A DNA stretch of 64,000 nucleotides, taken from positions 113,419 to 177,418 of the forward strand of contig NZ_JACXXG010000006.1 in NCBI RefSeq assembly GCF_014764705.1. Direction: 5' to 3'. A program made the position numbers and the translations under genes. This stretch comes from Stutzerimonas kunmingensis (lineage in GTDB: Bacteria > Pseudomonadota > Gammaproteobacteria > Pseudomonadales > Pseudomonadaceae). Shown here piece by piece: positions 1 through 10,188 of this stretch (position 1 is its first letter; each line of letters opens with the position of its first letter). Below the pieces are notes generated by a model. The model was not told the DNA's origin and did no database searches. It saw only the letters and a program-made list of their open reading frames with translations.

Positions 1-639
1 CAGCCGTGGGAAGGCAACGACATGGATCACTACGCCGACGACCTGGCCGCGGTGATCGAGGCGCTGGACCTGAAGGATGTCACCCTGGTGGGTTTCTCCA
101 CCGGTGGCGGCGAGGTGGCCCGCTACATCGGTCGCCACGGCACCGAGCGGGTGAAGAAGGCCGTACTGGTCAGCGCCGTGCCGCCGATGATGTTGAAAAC
201 CGCGGATAACCCGGGCGGGCTGCCGCTGGAAGTGTTCGACGGCATCCGCAAGGCATCGCTGGAGGATCGCGCGCAGCTGTACCTCGACCTCGCCTCCGGC
301 CCGTTCTACGGCTTCAATCGACCGGGAGCCAAGGTTTCCCAGGGGTTGATCGACAATTGGCGCGCCCAGGGTCTGCAGGCCGGGCACAAGAATACCTACG
401 ACTCCATTGCCGCCTTCTCGGCCACCGACTTTCGCGGCGACCTGAAGAAGTTCGACGTGCCGACGCTGGTGATCCACGGCGACGATGACCAGATCGTGCC
501 GCTGGACAGCTCGGGCAAGGCCTCCGCCGCGCTGATCGAGGGCGCGCAGCTGATCGTCTATCCCGGCGCGCCGCACGGCCTGACCGACACCCACAAGGAG
601 CGCTTCAACAACGATCTGCTGGCCTTTCTCAAGGAGTGA
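1..639 (+). CDS. alpha/beta hydrolase, non-haem chloroperoxidase/arylesterase type (5' end missing)
   Basis: The frame is open from base 1, so the N-terminus lies outside the window; about 212 residues are visible. It keeps the complete catalytic triad of the alpha/beta hydrolase fold: nucleophile in GFSTGG, acid in the HGDDDQIVP segment and histidine in APHGLTD near the C-terminus. This arrangement is typical of cofactor-free chloroperoxidases and related arylesterases, cytoplasmic enzymes that hydrolyse small esters and can make peracids. There is no downstream partner: the gene is followed by a terminator hairpin and a convergent gene. The substrate cannot be told from sequence. Family assignment is firm, the exact enzyme name is not. 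Confidence 0.85.
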   Translation, partial: QPWEGNDMDHYADDLAAVIEALDLKDVTLVGFSTGGGEVARYIGRHGTERVKKAVLVSAVPPMMLKTADNPGGLPLEVFDGIRKASLEDRAQLYLDLASGPFYGFNRPGAKVSQGLIDNWRAQGLQAGHKNTYDSIAAFSATDFRGDLKKFDVPTLVIHGDDDQIVPLDSSGKASAALIEGAQLIVYPGAPHGLTDTHKERFNNDLLAFLKE

Positions 640-698
640 TGCGCAGCGGCTTTATCGAGCGGCTCGCAGCACCGCGTCACTTGCCGCTCAGAAACGAC

Positions 699-722
699 AA
701 ACCCCGCCAGATGGCGGGGTTT
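699..722. terminator. bidirectional terminator-like hairpin
   Basis: A perfect 10-bp stem (aaaccccgcc/ggcggggttt) with a 4-nt loop sits between two convergent genes. The A-run on one side and T-run on the other let it serve both strands. Confidence 0.75.
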
Positions 723-769
723 GTCTGTGGACTGCGCTCAGGCAGACCAGATTTTCTACACGACGCCGA

Positions 770-1612
770 TCAGGCGTTCTGGCGGATACCAGCGACCAGC
801 CAAGGCTGGTTCTCGCCCTGGGCACGTTCCATGCGCCAGCTTTCGCTGAACGGCTCGCCCTGGTCGAAGCGCGAAGTCTTCGCGGTGCCGGTGAAGGTCA
901 GGGTCGCGGTGGTCTTCTCGGCATCGTCGTCGACGCCGTCGAGCTGGATTTGCAGGTCGTCGATGTAGGTCGACTGATAGGCATCACCGATCTCGGCGCG
1001 CTCCTGCTTGAGGAAGCCCAGCAGCTGCGGGGTGACGAACTCGGAGATCTTGTCCATCTCGTTGGCGTCCCAGTGCTGCTGCAGCGAGAGGAAATGCTCG
1101 CGGGCTGCGGCGACGAAGCTCTGCTCGTTGAACCAGGCCGGGGCGTTGATCACCGGAGCGGCGGCGGCCGGGGCGGCGCTGCCACCGAAGATGGAGGTCG
1201 ACGGCTGCTGCGGCATGTCACGCTGCATCGGCGCATGGCCGGCCATGGCAGGCTGCTGCTGGCGACGGCGGGCGGCGAGGAAGCGGAACAGCAGGAACGC
1301 GATCAGGCCGAAGATCAGAATATCCATGAACTGGATGCCCTCGAAGCCGTCGCCCATGAACATCGAGGCGAGCAGGCCACCGGCGGCCAGACCGGCCAGC
1401 GGGCCGAGCCAGCGCGAGGCACCGCTGGCGGCAGCGGGCGTCTGACGGCCAGCCTGATTCGGTGCGGCCTGGGTCTGCTGGGGCGCCTGGCGGGTCTGGT
1501 GGCTGGGCGCCGAGCCGAAGCTCTTGCCGCCGCCGAAACGCTTGGCGTGGGCGTCGAGCGCGAAGGTCAGGCTGATACACAGCGCCATGAAGATGCTAAG
1601 CACACGTTGCAT
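770..1612 (-). CDS. Tim44-like domain protein
   Basis: 280 residues. An N-terminal signal-like segment (MQRVLSIFMALCISLTFA) is followed by a low-complexity Gln/Ala/Pro linker (about 30-65), a Gly/Ala-rich stretch and one or two hydrophobic helices (about 65-110), a second Gln/Pro/Ala linker, and a C-terminal Tim44-like domain (about 155-280). The Tim44 fold resembles bacterial MlaC/NTF2-like proteins; in bacteria its role is poorly defined, probably membrane-associated. The gene has its own start with GGGAA upstream and lies convergent to the hydrolase. Similar proteins occur widely in pseudomonads near uvrD. The family call rests on layout and the C-terminal pattern; function is unknown. Confidence 0.75.
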   Translation of the reverse strand: MQRVLSIFMALCISLTFALDAHAKRFGGGKSFGSAPSHQTRQAPQQTQAAPNQAGRQTPAAASGASRWLGPLAGLAAGGLLASMFMGDGFEGIQFMDILIFGLIAFLLFRFLAARRRQQQPAMAGHAPMQRDMPQQPSTSIFGGSAAPAAAAPVINAPAWFNEQSFVAAAREHFLSLQQHWDANEMDKISEFVTPQLLGFLKQERAEIGDAYQSTYIDDLQIQLDGVDDDAEKTTATLTFTGTAKTSRFDQGEPFSESWRMERAQGENQPWLVAGIRQNA

Positions 1613-1748
1613 TGAGTGTTCCCGCTAAAAAGAGTGGAGTACGCGCGCCATCCTGCCGAGGCAGGCAGGGGTTGGCCAGGGGCAGTATGTTACCGGCTTT
1701 TGCTTGCGACCGTTGGTCGCGCCAGGTCAGCGCTGGGCAAGATGCGAA

Positions 1749-1770
1749 AACGGAGCCTGACGGCTCCGTT
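1749..1770 (-). terminator. Rho-independent terminator of the orphan TRAP binding protein gene
   Basis: Stem aacggagcc/ggctccgtt (9 bp, loop tgac), followed on the minus strand by a short T-run, just after the stop codon at 1787. Confidence 0.75.
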
Positions 1771-1786
1771 CTGTGCTGCAGCGGGT

Positions 1787-2890
1787 TTAGCGCCAGTTGT
1801 ACAGCTCCTTCTCGGAGATCTCGTGCATCGGCTTGACCTGTTCCTGGAAGGCTTTCATCGACGCCCAGATGCGGCCGTTAAGCTCGCTCTGTTCGGCCAG
1901 CTCGCCGAGCACCAGCTCCGACTGCTCCTGCATGGCGCCGAGCACTTCGTCGGGGAAGCGCTTGAGTTCCACGCCTTGCTGCTTGAGCTGGTCCAGCGCC
2001 AGGGCGTTGTTGTAGACGTAGTCATCCATCATGTCGCGGCTGGCCGCACGGGTCGCCTCGGTGAGGATCGCCTGCAGGTCCTCGGGCAGGGTGTCCATCG
2101 CCTTCTGGTTCACCAGCAGCTCCAGCACCGCCTGCGGCTCCTGCCAGCCTGGGTAGTAGTAATACTTGGCGGCCTTGTGCAGGCCGAAGGCCAGGTCGTT
2201 GTACGGGCTGACCCAGTCGGTCGCGTCGATCGCGCCGGTCTGCAGTGCGGTGAACACCTCGCCGCCGGGCAGATTCACGGTGGTCGCGCCGAGACGCGCC
2301 AGCACTTCGCCGCCGAGGCCCGGCATGCGGATCTTCAGCCCGCGCAGGTCGTCCAGCGAACTGATTTCCTTGTTGTACCAGCCGCCCATCTGCATGCCGG
2401 TGTTGCCGACCACCATCGGCTTCACGCCGAAAGGTGCATAGGCCTCTTCCCAGAACTTCTGGCCTTCGCCCTTGCTCAGCCAGGCGTTCATCTCGATGGC
2501 GGACAGGCCGAACGGAACCGAGGTGAAGAACTGCGCGGTGGGCACCTTGCCCTTCCAGTAGTAGGCGGCGCCGTGGCCCAATTCGGCGGTGCCGCGGGAA
2601 ACGGCATCGAACACTTCCAGCGCCGGGACCAGCTCGCCGGCGGCGTAGACCTTGATGGTCAGGCGACCGTCGCTCATCACCTTGACGCGATCGGCCAGGC
2701 GTTCGGCGGCGGTGCCCAGGCCCGGGTAGTTCTTCGGCCAGGCGGTGACCATCTTCCAAGTGTAGGTCTTGGCGGGTTCGCTGGCGGCCTGCTGGCCTGT
2801 GGTTTCGACTTTCTTGTCGTCGTTGCAACCGGCGAGGCCGAGGGTGGCAAGCAAGGCTGCGGCAGCACCGAACAGATGGCGGCGTTTCAT
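1787..2890 (-). CDS. TRAP transporter solute-binding lipoprotein (orphan, DctP family)
   Basis: 367 residues from the ATG at 2890, chosen because it opens a lipoprotein signal (MKRRHLFGAAAALLATLGLAGC) with lipobox LAGC; longer frames upstream lack this. The body (TWKMVTAWPKNYPG, VYAAGELVPALEVFDAVSRG, GLKIRMPGLGGEVLARLG, FTALQTGAIDATDW) is the TRAP DctP/TakP-like periplasmic binding fold, which captures carboxylates, often 2-oxo acids or lactate-like acids, for a DctQM permease. No dctQ or dctM lies beside it; the nearest neighbour is uvrD, 73 bp upstream. A very similar protein is encoded at 62605-63711 next to its permease, so this copy may share that permease or serve another. The ligand is not deducible. 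Confidence 0.9.
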   Translation of the reverse strand: MKRRHLFGAAAALLATLGLAGCNDDKKVETTGQQAASEPAKTYTWKMVTAWPKNYPGLGTAAERLADRVKVMSDGRLTIKVYAAGELVPALEVFDAVSRGTAELGHGAAYYWKGKVPTAQFFTSVPFGLSAIEMNAWLSKGEGQKFWEEAYAPFGVKPMVVGNTGMQMGGWYNKEISSLDDLRGLKIRMPGLGGEVLARLGATTVNLPGGEVFTALQTGAIDATDWVSPYNDLAFGLHKAAKYYYYPGWQEPQAVLELLVNQKAMDTLPEDLQAILTEATRAASRDMMDDYVYNNALALDQLKQQGVELKRFPDEVLGAMQEQSELVLGELAEQSELNGRIWASMKAFQEQVKPMHEISEKELYNWR

Positions 2891-2963
2891 GGGTCGGTAT
2901 CCTTGGAAGACTCTTCTTATAGGAATGGCTTGTCGGTATGACGGGTTGACGTTAGCGTCAACC

Positions 2964-5153
2964 TCACAGGGCTTCAAGTTTTGCGTAGCTGAGCATCAGC
3001 CATTTGCTGCCCTCATCCTCGAAATTCACCTGCACCCGGGCCTGGGCGCCGGAGCCTTCGAAGTTGAGGATGGTGCCTTCGCCGAACAGCGAGTGGCGTA
3101 CACGCTGGCCGAGGCTGAACGGCGTTTCCGGCACGCCGGCGCCGTCGAACAGCGACGAGCCGCTCATGCTCTTGCCGCTGAACGAGCGCGTCACGGTATT
3201 GCTCAGACGTACTTCCTGGATCAGTGCCGGCGGCACTTCGCGGACGAAACGCGAGATCTTGTTATAGGTTTCGCTGCCGTACAGCCGGCGCGTTTCGGCG
3301 TAGGTGATCACCAGCTGCTGCATGGCGCGGGTGATGCCGACGTAGGCCAGGCGGCGTTCTTCTTCCAGACGGCCGGATTCCTCCAGGCTCATCTTGTGCG
3401 GGAACAGGCCTTCTTCCATGCCGACCAGGAACACCAGCGGGAACTCCAGGCCTTTGGCGCTGTGCAGCGTCATCAGCTGCACGCTGTCCTCGTGGTCGCC
3501 GGCCTGCTGTTCGCCGGCCTCCAGCGAGGCGTGGTCGAGAAAGGCCGCCAGCGGTGACTGGACGTCGTCGTCCTCTTCGCTGTAGCTGTCGAAGGCGCGC
3601 GCGGCGGAGACCAGTTCCTCGAGGTTTTCCACCCGCGCCTGGGCTTTCTCGCCCTTTTCGTCGCGGTGATAGGCAAGCAGCCCGGACTGCTCGATGACCA
3701 GCTGCGCCATGCTGTGCAGCTGCATGCCTTCGACCTTCAGCGCCAGGGTATCGACCAGCTCGACAAAGGCGTTCAGCGCGCTGGCAGCGCGGCCGGAAAC
3801 CGCCTTGATACCGACCGCCTGATGCAGCGCCGCCCACATCGACAGGCCCTGATCACGCGCCAGCTGGCGCAGTGCTTCGACGGTCTTCTCGCCGATGCCG
3901 CGCGCCGGCACGTTGATCACCCGTTCCAGCGCCGCGTCGTTGTCGCGGGTCTGGATCAGGCGCAGGTAGGCCATGGCGTTCTTGATCTCGGCGCGCTCGA
4001 AGAAGCGCTGGCCGCCGTAGATGCGGTAGGGAATCTTCTCGCGCAGCAGCGCCTCTTCCAGCACCCGCGACTGGGCGTTGGAGCGGTAGAGGATGGCGAT
4101 CTCGCTGCGGCTCATGCCGTCGCGGATGGCCTTCTCGATGCTCTCGACCACGTAGCGCGCTTCGTCGTGCTCGTTGAACGCGGCGTACAGGCTGATCGGC
4201 TCACCCTCGCAGCCGGAAGTCCAGAGCTCCTTGCCGAGACGGCCCTGGTTGTTGGCGATCAGCGCGTTGGCGGCCTTGAGGATGCAGGCGGTGGAGCGGT
4301 AGTTCTGCTCCAGGCGGATGGTTTCGGCGTCGGGGAAGTCCTGGCTGAACTGGTGCAGGTTCTCGATCCGCGCGCCGCGCCAGCCGTAGATAGACTGGTC
4401 GTCGTCGCCGACCACCATCAGGCTCTCGCCGCCCTTGGCCAGCAGCCGCAGCCAGGCGTACTGCACGGCGTTGGTGTCCTGGAACTCGTCCACCAGCACG
4501 TGGCGGAAACGCCGCTGGTAGTGATCGAGCAGGCCCGGGTGGTCGCGCCACAGGTCCAGGGCGCGCAGCAGCAGCTCGGAGAAGTCGATCACCCCGGCGC
4601 GGGCGCAGGCCTCTTCATAGGCTTCGTAGATCTTCAGCTGGGTGGCGAGGAACAGATCACCGCCGGCCTGGATGTTGCGCGGACGCAGGCCTTCGTCCTT
4701 CTGCGCGTTGATCCACCACTGCGCCTGGCGCGCTGGCCAGCGTTGCTCGTCGAGGCCGAGTTCGCGGATCACCCGCTTGACCAGCCGCTGCTGGTCGTCG
4801 GAATCGAGGATCTGGAAGTTCTGCGCCAGCTTGGCCTCCTGCCAGTGCGCGCGCAGCAGGCGGTGGGCCAGGCCGTGAAAGGTGCCCACCCACATGCCCT
4901 GCGGGTTCACGTGCAGCAGCTGCTCGATGCGCTGGCGCATCTCGGCGGCAGCCTTGTTGGTGAAGGTCACCGACAGGATCGAGTGCAGCGAGGCGCGTTC
5001 GACCTGGTGCAGCCACGCGATACGGTGCACCAGAACGCGGGTCTTGCCCGAGCCGGCGCCAGCCAATACCAGCTGGCGGCCAAGCGGCGCGGCCACGGCC
5101 TGGCGCTGAGCATCGTTGAGGGAATTCAGGAGGAGAGAGAGATCGTCATGCAT
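2964..5153 (-). CDS. uvrD: DNA helicase II UvrD
   Basis: 729 residues, the normal length for UvrD. This superfamily 1 helicase unwinds DNA 3' to 5' in nucleotide excision repair (removing the incised oligomer and UvrC) and in methyl-directed mismatch repair. Visible motifs: Q-motif region LNDAQRQAV, Walker A GAGSGKT (about 32-38), motif [11 protein letters not shown], motif [16 protein letters not shown], motif IV-VI segments including [14 protein letters not shown] and YVGITRA, and a C-terminal RNAP/DNA-binding Tudor-like tail ([16 protein letters not shown]...). The ATG at 5153 gives the standard N-terminus. It is transcribed alone or with the binding-protein gene 73 bp downstream. Confidence 0.97.
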   Translation of the reverse strand: MHDDLSLLLNSLNDAQRQAVAAPLGRQLVLAGAGSGKTRVLVHRIAWLHQVERASLHSILSVTFTNKAAAEMRQRIEQLLHVNPQGMWVGTFHGLAHRLLRAHWQEAKLAQNFQILDSDDQQRLVKRVIRELGLDEQRWPARQAQWWINAQKDEGLRPRNIQAGGDLFLATQLKIYEAYEEACARAGVIDFSELLLRALDLWRDHPGLLDHYQRRFRHVLVDEFQDTNAVQYAWLRLLAKGGESLMVVGDDDQSIYGWRGARIENLHQFSQDFPDAETIRLEQNYRSTACILKAANALIANNQGRLGKELWTSGCEGEPISLYAAFNEHDEARYVVESIEKAIRDGMSRSEIAILYRSNAQSRVLEEALLREKIPYRIYGGQRFFERAEIKNAMAYLRLIQTRDNDAALERVINVPARGIGEKTVEALRQLARDQGLSMWAALHQAVGIKAVSGRAASALNAFVELVDTLALKVEGMQLHSMAQLVIEQSGLLAYHRDEKGEKAQARVENLEELVSAARAFDSYSEEDDDVQSPLAAFLDHASLEAGEQQAGDHEDSVQLMTLHSAKGLEFPLVFLVGMEEGLFPHKMSLEESGRLEEERRLAYVGITRAMQQLVITYAETRRLYGSETYNKISRFVREVPPALIQEVRLSNTVTRSFSGKSMSGSSLFDGAGVPETPFSLGQRVRHSLFGEGTILNFEGSGAQARVQVNFEDEGSKWLMLSYAKLEAL

Positions 5154-5408
5154 CGCGGCATTCTATTGGAAATGCCTGCGCTGCGCTCGCCCTGCGGTCC
5201 ATTCGAAAGCGCAGTCTGCGGCAAACCGGCGCGGGCGCGGTTCTGGTCGATCGCGCCTGGTGGAACCTTCCGCTGGTCGGCTGGAGTACCGATCGCCGTT
5301 TTTCCGACGCACCATGGTATGACGCGACGCCATCAACGTGCCATTATCGACGGTGGTATGGTTCCGAGGGAGCCTGTTTTAGGTGCAGTTATTACTAGAA
5401 CAATATTC

Positions 5409-8261
5409 ATGACCGATTCCATCCGAGCCGCCTGCCCGGCATCAACACAGCCATTATCCAGCGGGGCCTCGGCGGCCGATTATGCTGCCGAGCGTACCCG
5501 GCTGCTGTATCGAGGTTCGCGCGTGCCCGCCTGGCTATTGCTGCTGGCTACGCTGGTCCTCGGTGTGGTGCTCTGGGGCGAGCAGGGCGGTGTCGAGCTC
5601 GGGCTGTGGCTTGGCTGGATGGGCGCGCTGGCACTGTTGCGCTTGCAGCAGATATTCGCCTTCAACCGAGCCAGCCCCGAGGCGCAGGCCGCGCCGTGCT
5701 GGCGCTGGCGCTTTCTGCTCGGCAGTGGCGCGTCTGCGCTGAGCCTGTGCTACGCCATGGTCGTGCTGGTGCCGGCCGATGTCTTCGTCACCCAAGCGCT
5801 GCTGTACGGGCTGATCGGTTCGGTCGTCGTGGCCGCGAGCGTCGCTTACGGGGTCTGCCTGCCCGCCTTCTTCAGTTTCGCCGTGCCCAGTCTGTTGCCC
5901 ACCGGCCTATTGCTGATGACCAGCGGCCACCCGCTGCAGCAGGGCTGGGGTTTGCTGGCGATGATCGTGCTGGCCACCCTCAGCCTGATCGGCTGGCAGA
6001 TCAGCCGGCTGGTGAACGACGGGCTCGAACAGCGGCTGCATAAGCAGCAGCTGATCGAGCGGCTGGAAAGCGCCGGCCGCGAAGCCGACCAGCTCAATCG
6101 CCGTTTGGCCTCGGAAGTCGAGCAACGTCGCCATGCCGAAAAGCAGCTGCGCAGTGCCTACGATGGCCTCGAGCAGCGCGTCGCCGAGCGCACCGCGGAA
6201 CTCGCGCAGCTCGCCGAAGAGCTGGGGGAAAGCGAGGCGCGGCTGAATCTAGCGCTGGACGCCAGTGGCCTCGGCCTGTGGGACTGGGATCTGCAGAACA
6301 ACCATGTTCATCATTCCCGTCTGGAGGTGGTGTTCGGCATCGGCCGGCAGCACCGCTACGACGAGGATGGCTCGCCGTTGCCGGACATCCATCCCAAGGA
6401 TCTGGAAGGCGTGCGCGCGATCCTGATCGCGCACCTGAAGGGCGAATCCGAACAGTTCGCCGTCGAGTACCGTGCATTGCGCGCCGACGGCAGCGAAATC
6501 TGGCTCGAGGATCGCGGCCGGGTGATCCAGCGTGACGCCGCTGGCCGTGCCCTGCGCATGATCGGCACCCGTCGCGACATCAGCGAGCTGCGCCGCCAGG
6601 CCGAACAGCAGCGCCTGGCAGCGACGGTGTTCGAGGCGGCCAGCGAAGGCATGGTGATCATGAACGATCACTACCGCGTGCTGGCGGTCAACGACGCCTG
6701 CTGCGCGCTGTCCGGCTACAGCCGCGAGGAATTGCTCGGGCACAGCGTAGCGCGCATCGCCGGTTCGCCGGAGAGTCAGCGCCAGTACCAGACCATGCGT
6801 GAAGCGCTGGAACTGCACGGTCACTGGCAGGGCGAGCTGATCGAGACCCGCAAGAGCGGCGAGGTCTACCCGCAGTGGGTACAGCTGCGCGAAGTGCGCG
6901 ATGCCAACGACAGCGTCACCCATGTGGTCGCGTTCATCTCCGACCTCAGCGTGCGGCGCAAGATCGAAGAGCGTCTGCGCTACCTGACCCATTACGACGA
7001 CCTCACCGGGCTGGCCAACCGCGGCCTGCTCAAGGAGCGTCTGCACGAGGCCTGCCAGCGGGTGCGTCGCAACGGCCGCAACATGGCGGTGCTCTACATC
7101 GATCTGGACCGCTTCAAGCTGCTCAACGAAAGCCTCGGGCACGAGGCCGCCGACGCATTGCTGCGCGAGATGTCGCGGCGCATCACCCAGACCCTGGCAG
7201 ATGCTGACACCATCGCGCGGCTGTCCGGCGACGAGTTCGTCGTGCTGTTCGACGCCTACGGCAGCCTCAGTAGCCTCGCGCATCTGGGCAGCCGGCTGCT
7301 GCAGCGAATCCGCAAGCCGCTGATCATCGATGAGCAGGAGCTGGTCATCAGCGCCTCCATCGGTGTCAGCCTGATGCCGGACAACAGCCGTGACGCGGAA
7401 GTGCTGCTGCGCCAGGCGAACATGGCCATGCAGCAGGCCAAGCATCTGGGCGGCAACACGCTGCAGTTCTTCACCGACCGGCCGCAGGCGTCGAGCATGC
7501 AGTACCTGCAGCTGGAGAATCAGCTGCGCAAGGCGCTGGAAGTCGGCCAGCTGGAAGTCTTCTATCAGCCACGTCTGAGCTTGGCCGACGATGCTCTGGA
7601 GGCCGCCGAAGCGCTGGTGCGCTGGCGTCATCCGCAGCGCGGGCTGGTCGCGCCGGCGCACTTCATTCCGCTGGCGGAAGAAACCGGTTTGATCATTCCG
7701 CTCGGTGAGTTCGTCCTGCGCGAGGCCTGCCGCCAGGCACGCCAGTGGCAGCAGGACGGGCTGGCGGAGATTCGCGTGTCGGTGAACCTCTCGGTCAAGC
7801 AGCTGCGGCAGGGCAACTTCGTCAGCCTGGTGCGCCAGGTGCTCGAGGAAACCGGCCTGCCGGCGACCATGCTGGAGCTGGAGCTGACCGAGAGCCAGTT
7901 GCTGGACGATATCGACAATGCCATCAGCATCAGCGAGCAACTTCGCGCGCTAGGAGTCAGGCTGGCGATCGACGACTTCGGCACCGGCTTCTCGTCGCTG
8001 AGTTACCTCAAGCGCTTCCCGGTGGACTACGTGAAGATCGACCGCTCGTTCATCAGTGAGCTGGAGCATTCCAGTCAGGATGCGGCGATTACCCGGGCGA
8101 TCATCGCCATGGTCCACAGCCTGGAGCGCAAGGTGGTGGCCGAGGGGGTGGAAACCCAGGCGCAGATGGATTTCCTCAAGGCCAACCAGTGCGACGAGAT
8201 TCAGGGCTACCTGCTCAGCCCGCCGGTGCCGGCCGAGCAGTTCGCCGAATTACTGCGCTAG
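5409..8261 (+). CDS. membrane-anchored PAS-PAS-GGDEF-EAL cyclic-di-GMP protein
   Basis: 950 residues from the ATG at 5409. The frame stays open far upstream only because it runs antisense to uvrD; no strong ribosome site marks the start. Domains: several membrane helices (about 40-210), a coiled coil (about 215-280), two PAS/PAC sensor domains (about 285-400 and 400-530), a GGDEF domain with SGDEF at 606-610, and an EAL domain with EALVRW (Glu734), ELTES, DDFGTG and EGVE motifs. The EAL catalytic and metal-binding positions look intact, so phosphodiesterase activity is likely. SGDEF is an accepted variant of the cyclase signature, so both activities, or GTP-tuned hydrolysis, are possible. It probably controls biofilm or motility choices; the sensed signal is unknown. 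It is monocistronic. Confidence 0.93.
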   Translation: MTDSIRAACPASTQPLSSGASAADYAAERTRLLYRGSRVPAWLLLLATLVLGVVLWGEQGGVELGLWLGWMGALALLRLQQIFAFNRASPEAQAAPCWRWRFLLGSGASALSLCYAMVVLVPADVFVTQALLYGLIGSVVVAASVAYGVCLPAFFSFAVPSLLPTGLLLMTSGHPLQQGWGLLAMIVLATLSLIGWQISRLVNDGLEQRLHKQQLIERLESAGREADQLNRRLASEVEQRRHAEKQLRSAYDGLEQRVAERTAELAQLAEELGESEARLNLALDASGLGLWDWDLQNNHVHHSRLEVVFGIGRQHRYDEDGSPLPDIHPKDLEGVRAILIAHLKGESEQFAVEYRALRADGSEIWLEDRGRVIQRDAAGRALRMIGTRRDISELRRQAEQQRLAATVFEAASEGMVIMNDHYRVLAVNDACCALSGYSREELLGHSVARIAGSPESQRQYQTMREALELHGHWQGELIETRKSGEVYPQWVQLREVRDANDSVTHVVAFISDLSVRRKIEERLRYLTHYDDLTGLANRGLLKERLHEACQRVRRNGRNMAVLYIDLDRFKLLNESLGHEAADALLREMSRRITQTLADADTIARLSGDEFVVLFDAYGSLSSLAHLGSRLLQRIRKPLIIDEQELVISASIGVSLMPDNSRDAEVLLRQANMAMQQAKHLGGNTLQFFTDRPQASSMQYLQLENQLRKALEVGQLEVFYQPRLSLADDALEAAEALVRWRHPQRGLVAPAHFIPLAEETGLIIPLGEFVLREACRQARQWQQDGLAEIRVSVNLSVKQLRQGNFVSLVRQVLEETGLPATMLELELTESQLLDDIDNAISISEQLRALGVRLAIDDFGTGFSSLSYLKRFPVDYVKIDRSFISELEHSSQDAAITRAIIAMVHSLERKVVAEGVETQAQMDFLKANQCDEIQGYLLSPPVPAEQFAELLR

Positions 8262-8294
8262 CGGCGACGCGGTAACGCGCCGCCCGTAGCGGCG

Positions 8295-9668
8295 TCAGCC
8301 GCGGGTGGTGCTGCCTTCGAGCTCGCGCATCAGCAGCGCGTAGCGCAGATCGACGTCTTCCGGCACCGGCAGGTAGACCGTGTGACCGTCGCCCGGAGCC
8401 ACCTCGATGGCTTCGCCGCGCTTGTTCTCCAGCTGCTCCAGGCGCAGGTTGAGGTTGCCCTGCGGCGTCATCAGTTCCAGCCTGTCGCCAACCGCGAAGC
8501 GGTTCTTCACCGTCACCTCGGCCAGGCCGTTGCGGCGTTCGCCGGTCAGCTCGCCGACGAACTGCTGACGCTCGGAGAGCGAGAAGCCGCGCTCGTAGTT
8601 CTGGTATTCGTCGTGCACATGGCGGCGCAGGAAGCCCTCGGTGTAGCCGCGGTGGGCCAGCGATTCGAGGGTATCCATCAGCGACTTGTCGAATGGCCGG
8701 TCGGCGAGGGCGTCGTCAATGGCCTTGCGGTAGACCTGCGCAGTGCGCGCCACGTAGTAGTGGCTCTTGGTGCGGCCTTCGATCTTCAGCGAGTGCACGC
8801 CCATCTGCACCAGGCGCTCGACGTGCTGCACGGCGCGCAGGTCCTTGGAGTTCATGATGTAGGTGCCGTGCTCGTCCTCGAAGGCGGACATGAATTCGCC
8901 CGGACGGCTGCTGTCCTCGAGCAGGAATACCTCATCGGTCGGCGCGCCGATACCGAGGGTTGGGTCGGGGCTGGGAGTTTGTGCCGGCTGCACGACGATC
9001 GGCTCGTACTTGTGCACGATGTCGCCGACTTCGTTCTCCTTCGCCTCATGGGTCTTGTACTCCCAGCGGCAGGCGTTGGTGCAGCTGCCCTGGTTGGGGT
9101 CGCGCTTGTTGATGTAGCCGGACAGCAGGCAGCGGCCGGAATAGGCCATGCACAGCGCGCCGTGGACGAACACTTCCAGCTCCATGCCTGGCACCTGTTC
9201 GCGGATCTCGCCAATCTCCTCCAGCGACAGCTCGCGGGAGAGGATCACGCGGCTGACGCCCTGGCTCTCCCAGAACTTCACCGTCGCCCAGTTCACCGCA
9301 TTGGCCTGCACCGAGAGGTGGATGGTCTGCTGCGGGAAGTGCTGGCGCACCAGCATGATCAGCCCGGGGTCGGACATGATCAGCGCATCCGGTCCCATCG
9401 CCACCACCGGCTCCAGATCCTTGATGAAGGTCTTCAGCTTGGCGTTGTGCGGGGCGATGTTGACCACCACGTAGAACTGCTTGCCCAGTGCATGTGCTTC
9501 GTCGATGCCAAGCTTGAGGTTGGCATGGTCGAACTCGTTGTTGCGCACGCGCAGGCTGTAGCGCGGCTGCCCGGCGTACACCGCATCGGCGCCGTAGGCG
9601 AAGGCATAGCGCATGGATTTCAGCGTGCCGGCAGGCGACAGCAGCTCGGTGCGGTAGGGGGTGCTCAT
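8295..9668 (-). CDS. trhP: U32 peptidase-family tRNA hydroxylation protein TrhP (YegQ)
   Basis: 457 residues from the ATG at 9668 (MSTPYRTELLSPAG), matching the usual YegQ N-terminus; the upstream in-frame ATG at 9692 is less likely. The U32 core is clear: ELLSPAGTLKSMRYAFAYGADAVY, YVVVNIAPHN, the cysteine cluster CMAYSGRCLLSGY/GSCTNACRW that binds an Fe-S centre, and KIEGRTKSHYY. In Escherichia coli YegQ is TrhP, needed with prephenate for 5-hydroxyuridine formation at wobble U34 of tRNAs. The assignment rests on this orthology-like similarity; older annotations call it a collagenase-like protease. It is convergent with the GGDEF/EAL gene and separate from ydcH. Confidence 0.88.
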   Translation of the reverse strand: MSTPYRTELLSPAGTLKSMRYAFAYGADAVYAGQPRYSLRVRNNEFDHANLKLGIDEAHALGKQFYVVVNIAPHNAKLKTFIKDLEPVVAMGPDALIMSDPGLIMLVRQHFPQQTIHLSVQANAVNWATVKFWESQGVSRVILSRELSLEEIGEIREQVPGMELEVFVHGALCMAYSGRCLLSGYINKRDPNQGSCTNACRWEYKTHEAKENEVGDIVHKYEPIVVQPAQTPSPDPTLGIGAPTDEVFLLEDSSRPGEFMSAFEDEHGTYIMNSKDLRAVQHVERLVQMGVHSLKIEGRTKSHYYVARTAQVYRKAIDDALADRPFDKSLMDTLESLAHRGYTEGFLRRHVHDEYQNYERGFSLSERQQFVGELTGERRNGLAEVTVKNRFAVGDRLELMTPQGNLNLRLEQLENKRGEAIEVAPGDGHTVYLPVPEDVDLRYALLMRELEGSTTRG

Positions 9669-9766
9669 GGCGCGGGACTCGCAGGAGGGCATCGAAGAAG
9701 CGCGGCATTTTACTGCGCTCGGCGGTCGATTGCGCGTCGTCTGCGATATTCGGGGTGAGGCGCAAT

Positions 9767-9790
9767 GGCGCCCCGCCTGAGCGGGGCGCC
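9767..9790 (-). terminator. terminator-like hairpin after the ydcH-like gene
   Basis: Perfect 10-bp GC stem (ggcgccccgc/gcggggcgcc, loop ctga) directly after the stop at 9796. There is no good T-run on the minus strand, so termination may be partial. Confidence 0.6.
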
Positions 9791-9795
9791 GAGGA

Positions 9796-10014
9796 TCAGG
9801 CGGCGGGCGCTTCCTTGAGCATGGCGTAGAGCCGGTCCTTGAGCTGCAGCTTCTCCTTCTTCAGGGTCTCGACCTCGCTATCGGTGCCCGGGACGATGTG
9901 CGCTTCGATGTTCTTGACCCGTTGATCCAGCTCGTTGTGCTCGTCGAACAGGCGGGCAAAGGTCTTGTTTTCCGCCTTCAGGCGGGTGATCAGGTCGCGG
10001 TACTCGGGGAACAT
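9796..10014 (-). CDS. YdcH family (DUF465) small coiled-coil protein
   Basis: 72 residues from the ATG at 10014 (MFPEYRDLITRLK). The short, charged helical hairpin with ENKTFARLFDEHNELD and LKKEKLQLKDRLYAML segments is the DUF465/YdcH signature. These abundant small cytoplasmic proteins have no agreed function. Longer in-frame starts upstream add residues absent from the family, so they were not used. The gene stands alone between trhP and the ectoine operon, with terminator hairpins on both sides. Confidence 0.88.
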   Translation of the reverse strand: MFPEYRDLITRLKAENKTFARLFDEHNELDQRVKNIEAHIVPGTDSEVETLKKEKLQLKDRLYAMLKEAPAA

Positions 10015-10147
10015 GGCAACTCCTGCGGCATGGATGAGCGGGTTGGGCAGATCGGCTCGGGCCGAGCTGCCTCGTGCTTCCATGGTCGTACCGGTGCTTG
10101 CCTGTGGTATTGACCCGCGTCATGCGCCGTCGGGAAGCCGGACAGCA

Positions 10148-10172
10148 AAACGCCGGGACGAGCCCGGCGTTT
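10148..10172 (-). terminator. terminator of the ectABCD-ask operon
   Basis: Perfect 10-bp stem aaacgccggg/cccggcgttt with loop acgag, ending in TTTT on the minus strand, 17 bp after the ask stop codon. Confidence 0.85.
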
Positions 10173-10188
10173 CGGTCTTGCGCCTGGA

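Noticed and set aside
3666..5408. Long open stretch in frame with the GGDEF/EAL gene
   Set aside because: It is antisense to uvrD and open only because of GC-rich codon use; protein features begin after 5409.
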